This document shows positions 21,886-33,685 of a stretch of DNA of 64,000 nt, piece by piece. The notes under the pieces are model-generated. The model was not told the DNA's origin, ran no database searches, and saw only the letters and a program-made list of their open reading frames with translations. Numbering within the stretch: position 1 is the stretch's first letter; the number at the start of each line of letters is the position of its first letter. The DNA comes from Talpa occidentalis (Eukaryota; Chordata; Mammalia; Eulipotyphla; Talpidae): the NCBI RefSeq assembly GCF_014898055.3, contig NW_023603184.1, positions 149,672,149 to 149,736,148 of the forward strand, in the 5' to 3' direction. Position numbers and translations under genes: made by a program.

Positions 21886-22169
21886 TTTTTTAAAGATTTA
21901 TTTATGCATACAAGAGCTGGGGTACAGGACAGAGATGAGGGGGGTGATTCGCCAGAGACAGAGCGGTGAGCAGAACAGGCAGACTGAGTGAAATGCACTG
22001 CTGAGGGGAGCAGCGGGCGAGACAGGAGAGGTCTGTGGGAATCTGGACCCACATGTGGGATGCGCCATGTGGGAATCTCCCTGGATGACCAGGAATCGAA
22101 CCCGCAGTGCAGAGGCTGCAGACAGCTTCACAGTGCTGCGCTCAATACGCTGTACCACCAGGGAGGCCC
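21886..22169 (-). repeat. tRNA-derived SINE
   Basis: A full-length minus-strand copy from the tail complement TTTTTTAAAGATTTATTTATGC at the left to the head complement CCACCAGGGAGGCCC at the right. The B-box complement GGAATCGAACCC is visible near 22091-22102. An internal stretch of about 20 bases near 22038-22060 repeats part of the neighbouring sequence. Confidence 0.9.
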
Positions 22170-22735
22170 AAAATACGTATTTTATTTAGTTTGTTTTTCC
22201 CAGAATCACCTCTGCTCATTCTTTAATTTTAACCTTTTGTTTCAATGTATTTGAGTGTCTCATTGGAAATTGTGTAGTTTAAGAAAGATCTTTTTTGTTA
22301 TAAGTAATCTATTTGGTCTCGCTTCTCTCTCATTTCATTCTTATGATTTTCAAATCTTGTTTCTTTTGTCATATGATCTGTTATGCAGACTTGTATTTTC
22401 TTTGAATTTATATTTTATATTTTGGAAGTGTGTATTTTACTTACAATTTTACTGGTAGATATTTTCAAGATAAAAGAATTCACTATATTTCTTTAAATAG
22501 CAAAGTCATGTCTTTTATGTTCCAGATGTGACGTTATGCCTTTTCTCACATCTCTCTCTTAACCAATTCTTCTCCTTTCTTAATAACATCTGGAGTTTTG
22601 GTTTCAGATTATGACTGTTACAAGACCATATTTTATGTTATATATTTCCTTCAGAAGTAATTTTTAGTATTTGCATTGAGTTTTATAACCTGTCTTACAA
22701 TTGTCGAAGTTGTCTCTATTTTAACTGGATCGTAA
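22170..22735. repeat. AT-rich sequence, possible L1 remnant
   Basis: T-rich on the plus strand with no coding potential. The texture fits an old antisense L1 segment continuing from 21001-21885 around the SINE, but I cannot match a specific part of L1. Confidence 0.3.
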
Positions 22736-23440
22736 GCTCACCACCACAGATATTTACCAAGCTTCTCACAGAAAGCTGGGGGTTATGTCTGTGTGATACA
22801 ATGGCAAGCTTTGCCTTCATAGAATTTAACTGTCCCAAACAAGATAGTTCCAAAAGATGACAGTGATGATATAGGTCCTGCAGGGTGTGGGGTAGCTGCA
22901 AGGTGCTAGACCTAGATTTGCAACGAGGTGATGAGTTGGTGAGGGAAGGATTTCTGAAAGTAATCACATTCAAGTTAAGACTTGAATATGGAGTAGGCGT
23001 TACAAAAGGTGTGGAGAATTCCACAGACAAGAGTGTTCTAGATGGGGAAAACATTTACTAAACTTGGGAGGTGAGAAGAAACAAAAAATGTTGGTGTCTG
23101 ACTTGGTGAGCTCATAGCTGAGCCTGGAGAGGAAAGTGGAGTCAGATTGTGAAGGGCGTTGGTTCTGCTGTGAGGCTGGACTTTCTCTTGAGGGCATGGC
23201 GGGGGGGCCCTGAGGGGCATGGGTGGGGTGGCAGGAGCAGATTTTAATTTTGGAAATGTCACACAGCTACAGGCCAAGAAGAGTTCAGAGGGGCCGCATT
23301 GGAGGCAGAGAGCCCAGGTGGGAGGATGTTTCCACAGTCGGGAAGACGTGGTGTGGCCTGGGCCGAGCTGGAGGCAGTCAGGATGGGGAAGAGGAAGGTT
23401 TGAGAGAGATTTAGGAGGCAGAGTGAGAGGTTCTGCGGGT
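22736..23440 (-). repeat. Old interspersed repeat, family unassigned
   Basis: The sequence resembles a common medium-reiterated mammalian sequence whose phrases describe animal-wide consensus such as GGAAGGCCTCTCTGAGGAGG and GGGCGTTG..TTTGGACTTT. Order and composition match only loosely, so orientation and family are tentative. No coding potential. Confidence 0.3.
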
Positions 23441-23732
23441 TGCTCTTTTCCATTCCTGTGAGAGTCGTTCACACCGTTTCTTTGTCAGTGGGCGTTTCCT
23501 TCCCACTTAGCCTTCGGCCCCCACCACTCCACCCACCCTGCCTTTGCAAGACCAGTGCCCAGCCTCGCCCTGGAGGGGCGTCAGCCACGTCTCCTTCAGT
23601 TGATCTTGTTTCCATCTTGACACGCTCTCCACTTGGCTCCCAGGAGGCCACGCTCCTGTTTCTCTGGCCCCTCATGGGTGCTCCTACCCATTTTTCTCAG
23701 CTGCTTGGCTAAGTCGAAAATTCTAGCATTCA

Positions 23733-23976
23733 ATTTTTTTTTTTTTTGTAAGCAGTGGGGTAGAGGCCAGAGGCACGGGAGGGTGAGAGGATTCACCAGA
23801 GGCAGAGTGGGGAACAGAACAGGCAGACAGACTGAAATACACTGCCGAGGGAGCAGCGGGGAGACAGGAGAGGTCTGCTGCGCCATGTGGGTACCTTCCC
23901 TGGCAAGTGATCGAACTGCAGTGACTGCACAGCTTCATACGTTGCGTCTTAACCCCTTGCGCCACCAGGGAGGCCC
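23733..23976 (-). repeat. tRNA-derived SINE
   Basis: A minus-strand copy with a 15-base T tract (tail complement) at 23733-23747 and head complement GCGCCACCAGGGAGGCCC at the right end. It is slightly shortened in the tail region. The B-box complement is degraded (GTGATCGAACTG). Confidence 0.9.
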
Positions 23977-24553
23977 TGATTGACACTATTGATTTGATTC
24001 TTTATAAATCAGCTCTTTTAATGTGTCATCTAACTCACCACCATGCTCCTGCTTTATCGCCTCCGTCTCCCTGTCTCAGTCCCTCTGCTGACGTCTCATC
24101 CCAGCCTGCTCTGCTCTGCGGCTTTCAAGTCTGTCTCCTTGCAGCCCATACAGGAAGGCGCACGGTTTCCCAGATTTCCTTCTAGATTTTGAGCTGGGAG
24201 GTGTGGACATCCTGCTGCTGGAGGTGGGCCCATTTCCACCCGCCCCCCCAAGACCGTTGATTTTTCTCTTTATCTGACTCTGATTCAGGCGAGGCCCAGA
24301 TTGGAGGTAGCAACATGCAGGGCAAGTCCGTGGTCCTTCTGCTGTCCTCTCTCAAAACTGTGGGGACAACATGGAAGAAGACCGGCGAGTCACTGCCCAG
24401 CCCCCTCCCCGTTCACTCAGTGCCGGCTGTCGGTTCCAAACGGGAGGCGTCTCCTCCCACGCTTGTCCAGGGAGAGCCAGCAGGGTGCTCCGTAACCAGC
24501 TTCCTCGGTTCCCCTGCTGGACGCTGCTCCATCTCCAGCACACGCTGCCTGGT
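23977..24553. other. Non-coding interval, no gene seen
   Basis: Pyrimidine-rich single-copy DNA leading up to the L1 insertion site. No exon or known repeat was recognised. Confidence 0.5.
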
Positions 24554-24566
24554 CGACCTAACCATT

Positions 24567-25526
24567 TTTTTCTTTTTCTTATTTAAAATATATTTTATTT
24601 TATTATTATTATTTTATTATTATTATTATTATTTTTACATCCTTGTTCATTTTTAAACAATAATTCGCTCCCCTACCCCATGTAGTCCCCACAGAGTTTC
24701 CTTCCCCAAGGCACCCGGGCACCATCACCTCGGTCCCCTGTGCTCCACCCTCCCTCCCTCTGATCCCTCTCCTGCCTCCTCCCCTGCAGGGTGTCTCTGG
24801 TGTATAATTGTCTGGTTTTTCTTTGTCATGTTGTGTACTGTTATTATTTTTTTGCACTGATGTCTTATTGGGTTCCCCTATATTCCTGCTATCCGTGAAA
24901 CCATCCGATATTTTTCTTTTTCCTTCTGGTTTATTTCACTGAGCATCATTCCTTCTAGCTCCATCCACGCTGCTGTGAATGGCATGAGTTTACCTTTTTT
25001 GATTGCTGAGTAATATTCCATTGTATACATATGCCACATCTTCTCGATCCAGTCATCTATTTTTGGGTATTTGGGTTGTGCCAGGTTTTACCTATTGTAA
25101 ATAGTGCTGCAGTAAACATAGGGGTACAGGTGTTCTTTTGAATCAATGTTTTTGTGTCCTTTGGGTAGATCCCTAGGAGTGGAATTGCTGGGTCATATGG
25201 TAGCTCCATTTTTAGTAGACAGAGGAGCCTCCACACAGCTTTCCATAGTGGTTGCACCAGTTTGCACTCCCACCAGCAGTGCAGGAAAGTTCCTTTTTCA
25301 CCGCATCCTCGCCAACATTTGCTGTTGCTAGTTTTTTAAATATGTGCCGTTCTCACTGGTGTAAGGTGGTTTCTCAGTGTGGTTTTGATTGGCGTTTCCC
25401 TGATGATCAGGGATGTTGAACATTTTTTCATATGCCTGTTGGCCATTTGCATTTCCTCTTTGGAAAAATGTCTTTTAAATTCTTCTGCCCATTTCTTGAC
25501 TGGATTGTTTACTTTGTTTTTCTTGC
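24567..25526 (-). mobile_element. 5'-truncated L1 retrotransposon with target duplication
   Basis: An L1 copy on the minus strand, 960 bases long. It contains the 3' untranslated region and the last part of ORF2. Minus-strand translation at 25257-25057 gives the typical ORF2 C-terminus with [16 protein letters not shown] and CTPMFTAALFTI. The tail complement is a T-rich (TTA)n tract at about 24594-24637. It is flanked by a 13-base duplication CGAC(C/T)TAACCATT at 24554-24566 and 25527-25539, with one mismatch. The preserved duplication indicates a relatively recent insertion. The element cannot be autonomous, because ORF1 and most of ORF2 are missing. Confidence 0.93.
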
Positions 25527-25539
25527 CGACTTAACCATT

Positions 25540-26539
25540 GTTCTGATTGTATTTGCCTGAGTGTCTGAGATCTGCGGGCCACACGGGAGCAGGCCCCCGG
25601 CCCACACGGGCCAGCTGTGCTGCTGTGGGTTTGCTCCTTGCTTGCCCAGGAGGTCACAGATGCTTCAGCCTGAGGACAGGAAGAACTGCCCTTTTGAAGT
25701 GGTAATCATAGGAATTTTATAAGAATTGTCATCTCTGCTCCCCCAAATGTGTTTCCCCGTCTATTACTGCCACGCAGTCTGCCTGGAGCAGGCTTTAGAG
25801 GAGGAGCAGGACAGAGTGGACGCGGGAGATGGAGAACCAGGTGCTGTCCTGGCCTTGCCCAGCCTCCCCCCTCTCCTGGGTCCTGGACGTGTTGGCAGAT
25901 CTGGCGCAGCTACCCACATGCCTTCCCGGCGCGCGGGCTCTCTGATTGCAATTGTCTCCCTTCCGTGTTGGGAGAAAACCATGACATTAAGATGAGCGAT
26001 TCACACTGGGGCCCTCCAGCTCTGTCTGCTTATGTTTCCAGTCACGTGTCGCTTAACGATATTTCAGTCAAGGGTAGGCTGCCTGGGCGCGGCGACCCCA
26101 CCGGCCCTCCTGTGGCCAAGGTGAGCTGCGGGCCGGGCCGTCAGGTGTGCACATGCCGACTGACGCGCGCACAAGGACAATCACCGAGGGATGCGTCTCT
26201 CAAAGGGATCCCCTTTGCTAAGCGCTGTGTGACTGTACCCGCTGTCCAGGGCCACCCTCGGGTTAGCCTGGACCCCGGGACAGTCCTGCTGGGCTCACTT
26301 CTCCACAGAGCGCTCAGTGGCTCGTGGTGACTGCATGCACCATGGGCACCTGCCCCCTCCCCTCCCCCACCCTGAAGAGCTGCCTCCCTTTGCAAAAATG
26401 CCCCCTCTGCCCCCCTCCCTGGGTCACAGACTGTGACAAAGTCTTATTGCCTGTCTCTGGGAATTCATTTCCTGTCTCTCCTCTGTTCCACCTCTCTGGG
26501 GCTCCCTGGCCCTCCCCAATCCCTCAGCACTGTGCCCCC
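25540..26539. other. Non-coding interval, no gene seen
   Basis: Single-copy, moderately GC-rich DNA. Open frames exist but lack coding character or recognisable domains. Confidence 0.55.
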
Positions 26540-26800
26540 TCATGTTTGCCAGGCAGCTGGCTGCCTTCATTATTTTTACGCCAACACAGTTTAAAAACCT
26601 CGGCAGCCTCCTTGCTGTCTGCGGAGGAGCGGCTGCCACATTATCTGACCGATGTCATTAGCGTCCACACGCGCTCTCTCCAGCTAATGAGGCGGCAGAA
26701 AGAAAATTAAGGGGAAAAATCACACAGGCACATTGCTTTATATGTAGATGGAGAAATAAACCAAGAGCAAGGAAAACAGAGGCGCCCTATTTATGACGCC
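26540..26800. promoter_or_regulatory. Candidate conserved non-coding element
   Basis: A repeat-free stretch with homeodomain-like words (CATTATTTTT, GTCATTAGCG, GCTAATGAGG, AAATTAAGG, ATTTATGACG). It lies between GC-rich unique sequences. The texture suggests a regulatory element; unverified. Confidence 0.3.
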
Positions 26801-28430
26801 CCCCCACCGGGACAGGGCCCACCCACGGCTCCCAGAAGACAGGAATGGAGCCCTGGGTCTTGACTACTGCTTCCCCAGGGGCCCCCGCTAAAATGCCTGT
26901 GAAACTGGAGTCGCGTGAGGTCACTTCACCTGATTCTGGATTAGGTAAAAAGAAAACACCTCCAGGTTCCTCTCCTTACCCAGGTGAGGCAAGGCCAGGT
27001 TTCCGGAAACTGTCATGCCCACCATCCCCTGCAGGTGCTCCAACGCCCCGCCGGGAGAGCCACAGCAGCGGGTGGTCCCTGCCCCCCCACCCACCTCGGC
27101 AGGTTCTCCGCAAGGAACAGAGAGACCAGCCCCAAACATGCGGTCAGCCACGTCCCTCCCCTGCTTGAAGGGGTGGGGCGGATGCCCACTGTTCTGAAGA
27201 CAAAGGCTCAAGCCTTTAATGAAGCCCTTGCTTGGCAGACCCCTCTCACCGGCTCTCCTGGCTCCTGCTGCCCCAGGACATTTGCCTGTGCTGGTCCTTC
27301 TGTCTCGGAGGGACGTTCCTCCCATCTTTACCTAGTTAAGACTTCAGCCTTCAGATCCGGACTCATTTCATATGTGCTCAGGGAGCCTTGGACTCTCCAG
27401 CAGGTCACCCTCCCATCCAGCACTTTCAAGGGGGCAGGCTTTCTCCGTGCTTGGTTTTGCCCTTCTACCGCAGCCACCTCACGCTGGTGTGCGGCCTCTG
27501 AGTCAGGGCTGTCTGTCTCCCCACAGGACCGTCTGCCGTGGCGGGAAGGAAATACACAAGCTCGGCCCCTCGCTGTGACTCCAGCACCAAGGACAGCAGC
27601 CCCTTCTGCAGCTTCCTTGAGTGAATGGGCTGAAGGGGGCCCCTGGGAAGCCTGGCCCGGGCATTGTTGCGGGGATCCTTGGCACTGGGCACCCGCATTT
27701 CACAGATTGCTACTGGCCTCTGTCCTGTAGGGAGCAGATGTGGTCTTGGGAAATAGCACAGAACGGGTCGGAGGCATGAGGGCGTGTTAGTTGTGCAACT
27801 TGACTTCAGTGGACAGAGCTCATGGGGAGGGCCGGGTGGACTCCAAATGCAGGCAGCTGGAGGAGGCAGGGAAGACGAGGATGCTGAGTGCCAGGCTCTA
27901 GGCTCTTCCCTGGTGCAGCTACTTCCCAGCTCTGTGACTTCCCCCCGCTTGGAGGTGACGCCTTCTGTCGTGGGTCCCCACCAGAAACTGCTCTTCGAAG
28001 GCCTGGGATGAGGAAAGTCGTGCTTCCTGGTAAACAGACACTGGCTCATTATTGCTTCACACATGGGGCTCCCAGGTGGGCAAAGCCCTTTATTCCTGAT
28101 CAAGCATCCAACCTACAGAGTCCACCGGTGGCAGCTGCGGCGCAAGTTGGCATCGGGTCACATGCTGGCGGCTTTCTCTGCCCTCCTGCCTGCCCTCCTG
28201 CAGGGCCCGCCAGGCCCCACAACTGGCGGAATTCAAACCCGCTGCAGCCTGCACGCGCCTGCCCTGCCCTCGCGCCCTGCTCCGACTCTGGTGTTAACTA
28301 GAGGTCAGCGGGGCAGAGAGGCCTGGTGTTGTCAACACGCTCGCTTCCCAAGTGGTGACACCGCTTTGATTCCGCCGCGGAGCTCTGCGCGCCCGCTCGG
28401 ATGGCTGCTTCCGTCCGCCCGCCGCGCGCT
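26801..28430. other. Non-coding interval, no gene seen
   Basis: Apart from the L2 fragment at 27260-27420 this is unique sequence. Open frames up to about 250 codons on the plus strand and 212 on the minus strand have no recognisable domain. I looked here for the C-terminal SOCS-box exon of ASB18 and did not find it. Confidence 0.5.
27260..27420 (+). repeat. L2 LINE fragment
   Basis: Plus-strand phrases follow the order of the L2 3' region: a TTTGCCTGTGCTGGTCC..TCTG stretch, then CTTCCTCC-like, CTTTACCTAGTTAAGACTTCAGCCTTCAG and TCAGGGAGCCTT. It is strongly diverged, as expected of this ancient family. Confidence 0.55.
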
Positions 28431-29034
28431 GGAGCCTTTGTCTGGGCATGGGGGAGCTGTGATTTATGTCACAAGCTCGCTGTGAAACCTTTTGCCTCAG
28501 TAATTCTGAGCTCCGTGGGTGTCTCTTCACATCTATTTAAAGCACGGCTGCTGCCCACGGACAGCGTGCTCTGTGACATTCCAGGCCTCTGTGCACCCTC
28601 GCCGCCCGGGGCTCGCCTGCGGGGCCGCTTTGTGGCCTGGGTTAGTTGTTTGCTGCACGCTCCACGGGGCTGCTGAGCAGAGTTGGTCCGTCCCTTTGAT
28701 GTCTCGCGTGGTGATTAGACCCCTTCTCGGGTGGAGCACTCTCAGGGGGCCTGGGTGGAGGAGAGGCTCCTGGATTTCCAGTGCGTCGGTTGCCATGTTT
28801 GGCCTGGGCGAGGCTGGAGCGCTGCCAGCAGCACTGCCGCCTTTGCTCAGGGGATGCCGAGTGGCAAATGCCTTCTCATCGCAATCTGCTACCGGCTGGG
28901 GTGCTGTAGCTGGAGGCTGAGCACCTTAACAGCACCGGTTTGTGCGGCACACTTACAGGTGTGGGGGACCTCTGTGCAGAGGTCAGATGTCTCTCTACAA
29001 AGACTTAAGCATGTGCCTGGAGTTGTGGAACCCC
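28431..29034. other. Non-coding interval, small AT-rich core at its start
   Basis: A short stretch at about 28448-28545 (GAGCTGTGATTTATGTCACAAG and following) is AT-richer than its flanks and could be regulatory. No gene is seen. Confidence 0.4.
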
Positions 29035-29110
29035 TTTGTTAGTTCATTCATTCAACAAACACTGGCTCACTTTCTGCAGGTGCTGCACTGTGCCACGGGT
29101 AGGGGAGGGG
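29035..29110 (-). repeat. L2-like fragment
   Basis: The plus strand reads AGTTCATTCATTCAACAAACACTGG..., the familiar antisense form of the L2 3' end, followed by GTGCTGCACTGTGCCACGGGTAGGGG. Short and diverged. Confidence 0.5.
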
Positions 29111-30573
29111 TGATGGGCAATGCGCGCTGGTGAAAGCCTCAAACGGCTAAGATTTCTGCAGGAAGCTCCATGTCCTTCCACAGTGTGGAGCTGCAGGGGA
29201 GTCCACGTCACTTCCAGGGGCCAACAGCCTCTCAGTGTCAGCCCTGATAGAGCCAACTGCTCTCCAGACTCGAGCCACCGCTTGCACCCCCAGACTTCGT
29301 TCTGGGTGCCTGACCAGCAAGGGTCGGGGAGAACCAGGGGGAGGCAGTGGGCCTCGGGCTGCGTCTTGGAGGAGCAGTCCTGGATTCAGAGCTCAGAGCC
29401 CTGTCCCCAGAGGATGCCTGCCTCTAGGACTCAACCGGACGGCGGTCGCGCAAACTGAATGACTCCAAGGCTGACAAAAGATTGTCTGGTCACCGGTGAA
29501 ATGCACTGATGTTTTTCATTAAAGGAGTTTTCCTCCGATATTTCTCACTTGTGGCCCATCATGTAAAATCTTGTTTATTTTATTATTCTCGACGCGGCTC
29601 CATACGGTGTGGTTAAAGTGCATCTTGGTTTGATGTGAATTGGAGGGGCAGAGGGTGAACTTGTTTAAATATTCTTGGCTGATGAACTAAGTCTGCGAAC
29701 ACTGGGGCGTGTTGGCACACAAGTCACGGTGGGAAGGGTGAGCGTTGCGGCTATTCCAAGCCTGGCACTTCTTCCCTTCAAATGCCAGCCACATGGAATC
29801 ATTGTTTTAGTGGGGCTCTGAGAGGGAACCCCAAAGGGTGTGGGGGTGAGCATGGAAACTCGCCACAGTGTTTGTCAAGCAGGTAACACTCGGGGAGTTT
29901 CTGGGAGGGTTTTCCACGTTTCACCCCAGTTTTATAGACATAAAGTTTAGTGTGGCTGCATCTGCAGTGCAAAAGCAGCACCGGGGTTGTGCGACTCCCA
30001 CCTTCAGGATGGCTGCTCGCCAGCTGTTTGCTCAAATCACATCAGCCAGAGCAAGTCTCTCGCTTCGGCTGGTGCGTCTGGAGGGTGGTCAGGTTTTAAC
30101 TGAGCTCAGCCCATCGTCCAGCCAGTGGGGTGATTTCCTTTCGGGGACATCTTTGGGGAGCACCTTCTCTTGTTCCAAATAGGATTTGGGGAACTTTTCT
30201 TTTGGAAACACCTCCTGCCTTTCCAGAATTTTCTCTGATGAGAATCTGTATCCTGTACATTTACTACCTCAGGGTGCTAGGACGGCAAGAAGGGACAAGC
30301 TGCAGAGTCATGCCTGCAGAGCGGGGGGTGGGGGGTGGGGGTGGGGCGGGTGCCCAACGCAGCCCGACTCTGGGCAAGGTGTGTCACCTGGCTGCCACCC
30401 GGGGAGAAAGGAGCATCGCCTGAGGGTGGTATTTCATGCGTGTGTGAGGACGAATGACAGCCAAGTGCAAACGTGCCAAGCACTACCGTTAGTCCCCCTG
30501 GTAGGGTGGGTGATCGGATTGGTCTTTCGTCTCAGATCCAACGTGGCAGCAACGAGAGACTGACTTTCATTCT
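29111..30573. other. Non-coding interval, AT-rich core at 29455-29710
   Basis: No gene is seen. The stretch at about 29455-29710 is AT-rich and repeat-free, a possible regulatory element. A G-rich low-complexity stretch (GGGGGTGGGGGGTGGGGG...) lies at about 30323-30350. Confidence 0.45.
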
Positions 30574-30585
30574 GAAAATTACACC

Positions 30586-30830
30586 TGGTGGCCTAGGAGT
30601 TAAGTCCAGCACCATCACCGCCATGGCCTGAGTTTGATCCCTGGCCAGGGGGCTGCCCACATGGCGCAGCAGACCTCTCCTGTCTCCTGCTGCTCCCCTC
30701 AGCCGTGGATTTCAGTGGATCTGCCTGTTCTGCTCCCCACTCTGTCTCTGGCGCATCCTCTCACCCGCCCCCCCAACCCCTGGCCAGCACTTCAGTCCTT
30801 CTACAAAGTAAATAAATATTAAAAAAGAAA
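30586..30830 (+). repeat. tRNA-derived SINE, variant subfamily
   Basis: A plus-strand copy flanked by a perfect 12-base target duplication GAAAATTACACC (30574-30585 and 30831-30842). It starts inside the usual head (TGGTGGCCTAGGAGTTAAG) and ends in an AAATAAATATTAAAAAAG tail. It shares CAGCACCATCACCGC with the copy at 16558. Confidence 0.9.
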
Positions 30831-31019
30831 GAAAATTACACCCAAAGAGGAGCAGCCAAATATCTGGTGAGGTCGGCCTCGTGGGCACAAGTGCTTGGGT
30901 GACCAGGTGACCACCTTGAAAGGTCCACCCCATAGGCTGGCTGACCCCCACCCCTTAATTTTCTAGTGACTCCGCCGCGGTGTCCAGGGCCTTCTCCTCG
31001 GCGTGGTCTCAAGGGCACC

Positions 31020-31780
31020 AGCCCCACCGGGGCCGGTTAGGATGCGCCTTCCCGCCTCGCGCCCACGGACTCGGAACCCGCAGTTGACCCTTCCCGGAGC
31101 GCCCGGCGCCCGCAGCGGTCAGAAGCGCCGCCTGCCGCGGGTCAGATGCGGCCAGGCGCCCGGCGGGGGGTCCTTCAGGCGCCTCCTCCCTTGGGGACCC
31201 CACGGTGGGCGCGGGGCCTGCAGCACGCGGCGGGCGGAGAGGCGCCCTCGGGTCCCGCGCAGCGCCCCGGCGTCGGGCGCAGCGGCCGGTTGGACGGGCC
31301 GGGCCGGGCCGCAGGCCCCGCGCAGGCTGAGCTGGGCCTCGCCGGGCGGCCGCCGCGCTCAGGGCCGTCTCCCCGCGCGGCCTCTCCTCGCGTCCACGCG
31401 CGCCCCGCGGCCCGCTGGAGGCCGCGAGCTGGTCCCGGCCGCGCCGCCCCTCCCCCCACGCCCCGCGCCCCAGCAGCCCGCGCCCCTGCGGGGAGGCGAG
31501 GCCGGCACCAGCGGGCGGGCGGGCCCGACCCCACACTCCGCCCGGCCCCCACGCGCCACCCCAGCGTGCGGTCTCCGGGGCTTGGGGCTCCCCGCGACAG
31601 CGGGCTCCCCGAAGTAGCGAGGCGGCCCGAGAGGAAGGGCGGGCCGGGGTGTCGGGGCCCAGGCTGCTCGAGTTGGAACGAGCCGGGAGATTTCGGCGCC
31701 CCCGCCCGCGCTGCAGAGCGCCCGGAGCTGCTCCCGCGAACCGCGCGCAGAGTCAGAACTCGCCGGGAACCCCGGCTTCT
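31020..31780. other. CpG-rich block around the ASB18 relic
   Basis: A sharply bounded GC- and CpG-rich segment. The plus-strand frame 31146-32057 and minus-strand frame 31981-31175 are long because of composition. The best explanation for the block is a GC-rich ankyrin exon (see 31130-31520), not a promoter. Confidence 0.5.
31130..31520 (-). pseudogene. ASB18: Decayed ankyrin-repeat exon of ASB18 (putative)
   Basis: ASB18 is an ankyrin-repeat and SOCS-box protein, a substrate adaptor of a Cullin-5 ubiquitin ligase expressed in muscle. In other mammals it is the next minus-strand gene after GBX2, about 27 kb away in human by my recollection. On the minus strand I see, in the order of the human protein, GARVDAR (31406-31386), RGETALSAA (31377-31351), DAGAL (31274-31260) and RVLQ (31229-31218). 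These match ankyrin segments remembered as GAHVDAR, RGETALSAA, DAGAL and RVLQ. They are not in one frame: RGETALSAA is offset by two bases from the others. The space between RGETALSAA and DAGAL is far shorter than in the intact protein, so a deletion is needed. No SOCS-box exon or N-terminal exons were recognised. The comparison relies on memory, and GC-rich DNA can align by chance. Confidence 0.45.
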
Positions 31781-33685
31781 CGGGGTGACTTTGGAAGGTG
31801 CTGGTTTAAGGGACACGCCCCGCACCCCTGACCTGCGCCTGGGGCTGAGGCTTCTAAGCGGGTCCCTTGGGCCGCCCGGCTCTCCCCGGCGGCACCTTCC
31901 CCTGAGAGCTTTGTGGCTCCGGGGGTGCGCGGGCTGGTGGGGGGGGGTCTTGTCTTGGCACCGAGGGCTTCTGTCCCTCACCCGAGGACGCCAAGGCTTG
32001 CGGCCAGGCTGTGCTCAGGCAGGACTCGGGCAGGAGCAGCCCCTCCTCCTGCTGTAAGGACCCCAGGCTGTGGATTGGGGTGCCCCAATTCCCTGGGGTC
32101 TCCTGTGGATTCAAGGCTCCCTGGGGCGGCCAGAGGTGGCGGCTCCACCAGCTGGATCCCAGACTGTCGGCCTCAGCCGCCCAGGCCCCCGCCGGGACAG
32201 CTGTCTCCTCAGAGTGCCCGCAGGCCCGGGAGAACCGCACCCTGTCCCTCCCCCAGGCAGGCGGGACCCGGCACCCCGGCCTGCCCTAGCTGGGAGGTGG
32301 GGGGCTTCCTCTGGAGCTTCCTCCACGCTGTGGCCCTGTCCTGGGGACCTGCTGAAACCAGCCCTCGTCAGCCGCGCCCTCCGGGCCAGCTCCGGCTCCC
32401 CAAGAGTGTGCTCGCAGTGGAGGCTGACCTGCCAGTTCACACCACGGCCTCCTGGGGGGCTCCCGTGAGGCACGCGCCTGGCCCCGGCCCCCTCAGGCCT
32501 TCTGGTCTCCCTTCCTCCCTGGGCGGGACTCTGGTCCAGTCTCCTCACCAGCCTCAGCTCAGCTCCCTTGAGTTGGGGTGTGGCCACCGCCTGCCCTGGC
32601 CTCGCGCTCCCTACCCCGAGGGGCGGCTGACCCATGGCGGGAGCCTCGGGCACCTGGTTCCCACTTCCCAGCACGGAGGCCAGCGCCCCGCTCCTTGCCC
32701 GCAGCGGCGACTCGGCACACCCCCGGCGTCTGGACGCTCATGTCCACCCTGCCCTCCTCTCAGCAGCGGGCCCCCCTTCATGGCGGATGTGGCTCTCCCG
32801 GGTGCCTCGCCCTGCCGTCTGCCCAAGGACTCGAGGCACAGCCACGGGGCTCCCCGCCGCTCCTGTCCTCTTCTCCCTCATGCGGCTATGGAAGGACCCC
32901 CGTCGTGTACCCCAGGCATCGTCCTCTTGGGGACCCCTCTCGGGGACTTCCTATAAATTACACTCTCTTTGCCTTGTCCCTCCCCCCATGGGCCACTCAG
33001 CCCCGCGACCCCTCTAGTAACCTCTGGTTCTCACCCTTTGTTGAAGATCAAACCGTGCCCTGCCTGAGGTGCATGGCGGTCTCCTCCGTCCATCCCTGGC
33101 CTGGCCTAGGGGCGCCATGTGCTCAGACAGCCTTTCCCAGTGACCCCAAGCCCCATGTGTGCAGTCTGCCCCTCCCCAGGGCACAGGCGTGCCCTCACTA
33201 GCCGCGGCTCTGTCTCCTGCTTCCCTCATCCCTAGCAGGTTCTTGGGGAGCGCCCTGCCTCCTCACACCCCCTGCCCTGGGCAGCTCCCCCTGGACGCTG
33301 CCTTCCTGCCGTCGCCAGGAGCCTTCTCTGGCCACCACAGAGGGGGCCCGTGTCTGCTGTTCACGGCAGGCGTGCAGCCGCGTCACACCGTGTCCCAAAC
33401 GCTGGCGCCAGGCTCACGCCTCCAGACTGTGGCTCCCCGAAGGTAGAAGGGGGCTTGTCGGCCCCGCCCGGCTGGTGCCTGTTGGCCACCGCATGTCCTT
33501 GCTGGACGCCTCCCACTGTCCCCCGCGGCGGCCGTGCGGTTCCTTGCTGGCGGGCTCTGAGCTCGCACACGGCAGGATCCAGGGGGCGGGCGCCGCCCCA
33601 GACCCGCCGGCATCTCTGCCAGGGGCTCTCGGGGCTGCTGATGCTCTGTTCCAGCCGCCCCGCCAGCCGAGCCGAGCCGCGCCCT
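31781..33685. other. Non-coding interval, no gene seen
   Basis: GC-moderate single-copy DNA. The plus-strand frame 31913-32956 has no recognisable domain. Remaining ASB18 exons might lie here but I could not recognise them. Confidence 0.5.

Noticed and set aside
24600..31000. ASB18 SOCS-box exon
   Set aside because: Scanned the minus strand for SOCS-box and C-terminal sequence as remembered; nothing convincing. The only hit to a CAGGTGCTGCA word (29077) belongs to an L2 fragment.
31913..32956. Plus-strand frame of 347 codons next to the ASB18 relic
   Set aside because: Proline/serine-rich translation with no domain; ASB18 should read on the minus strand.
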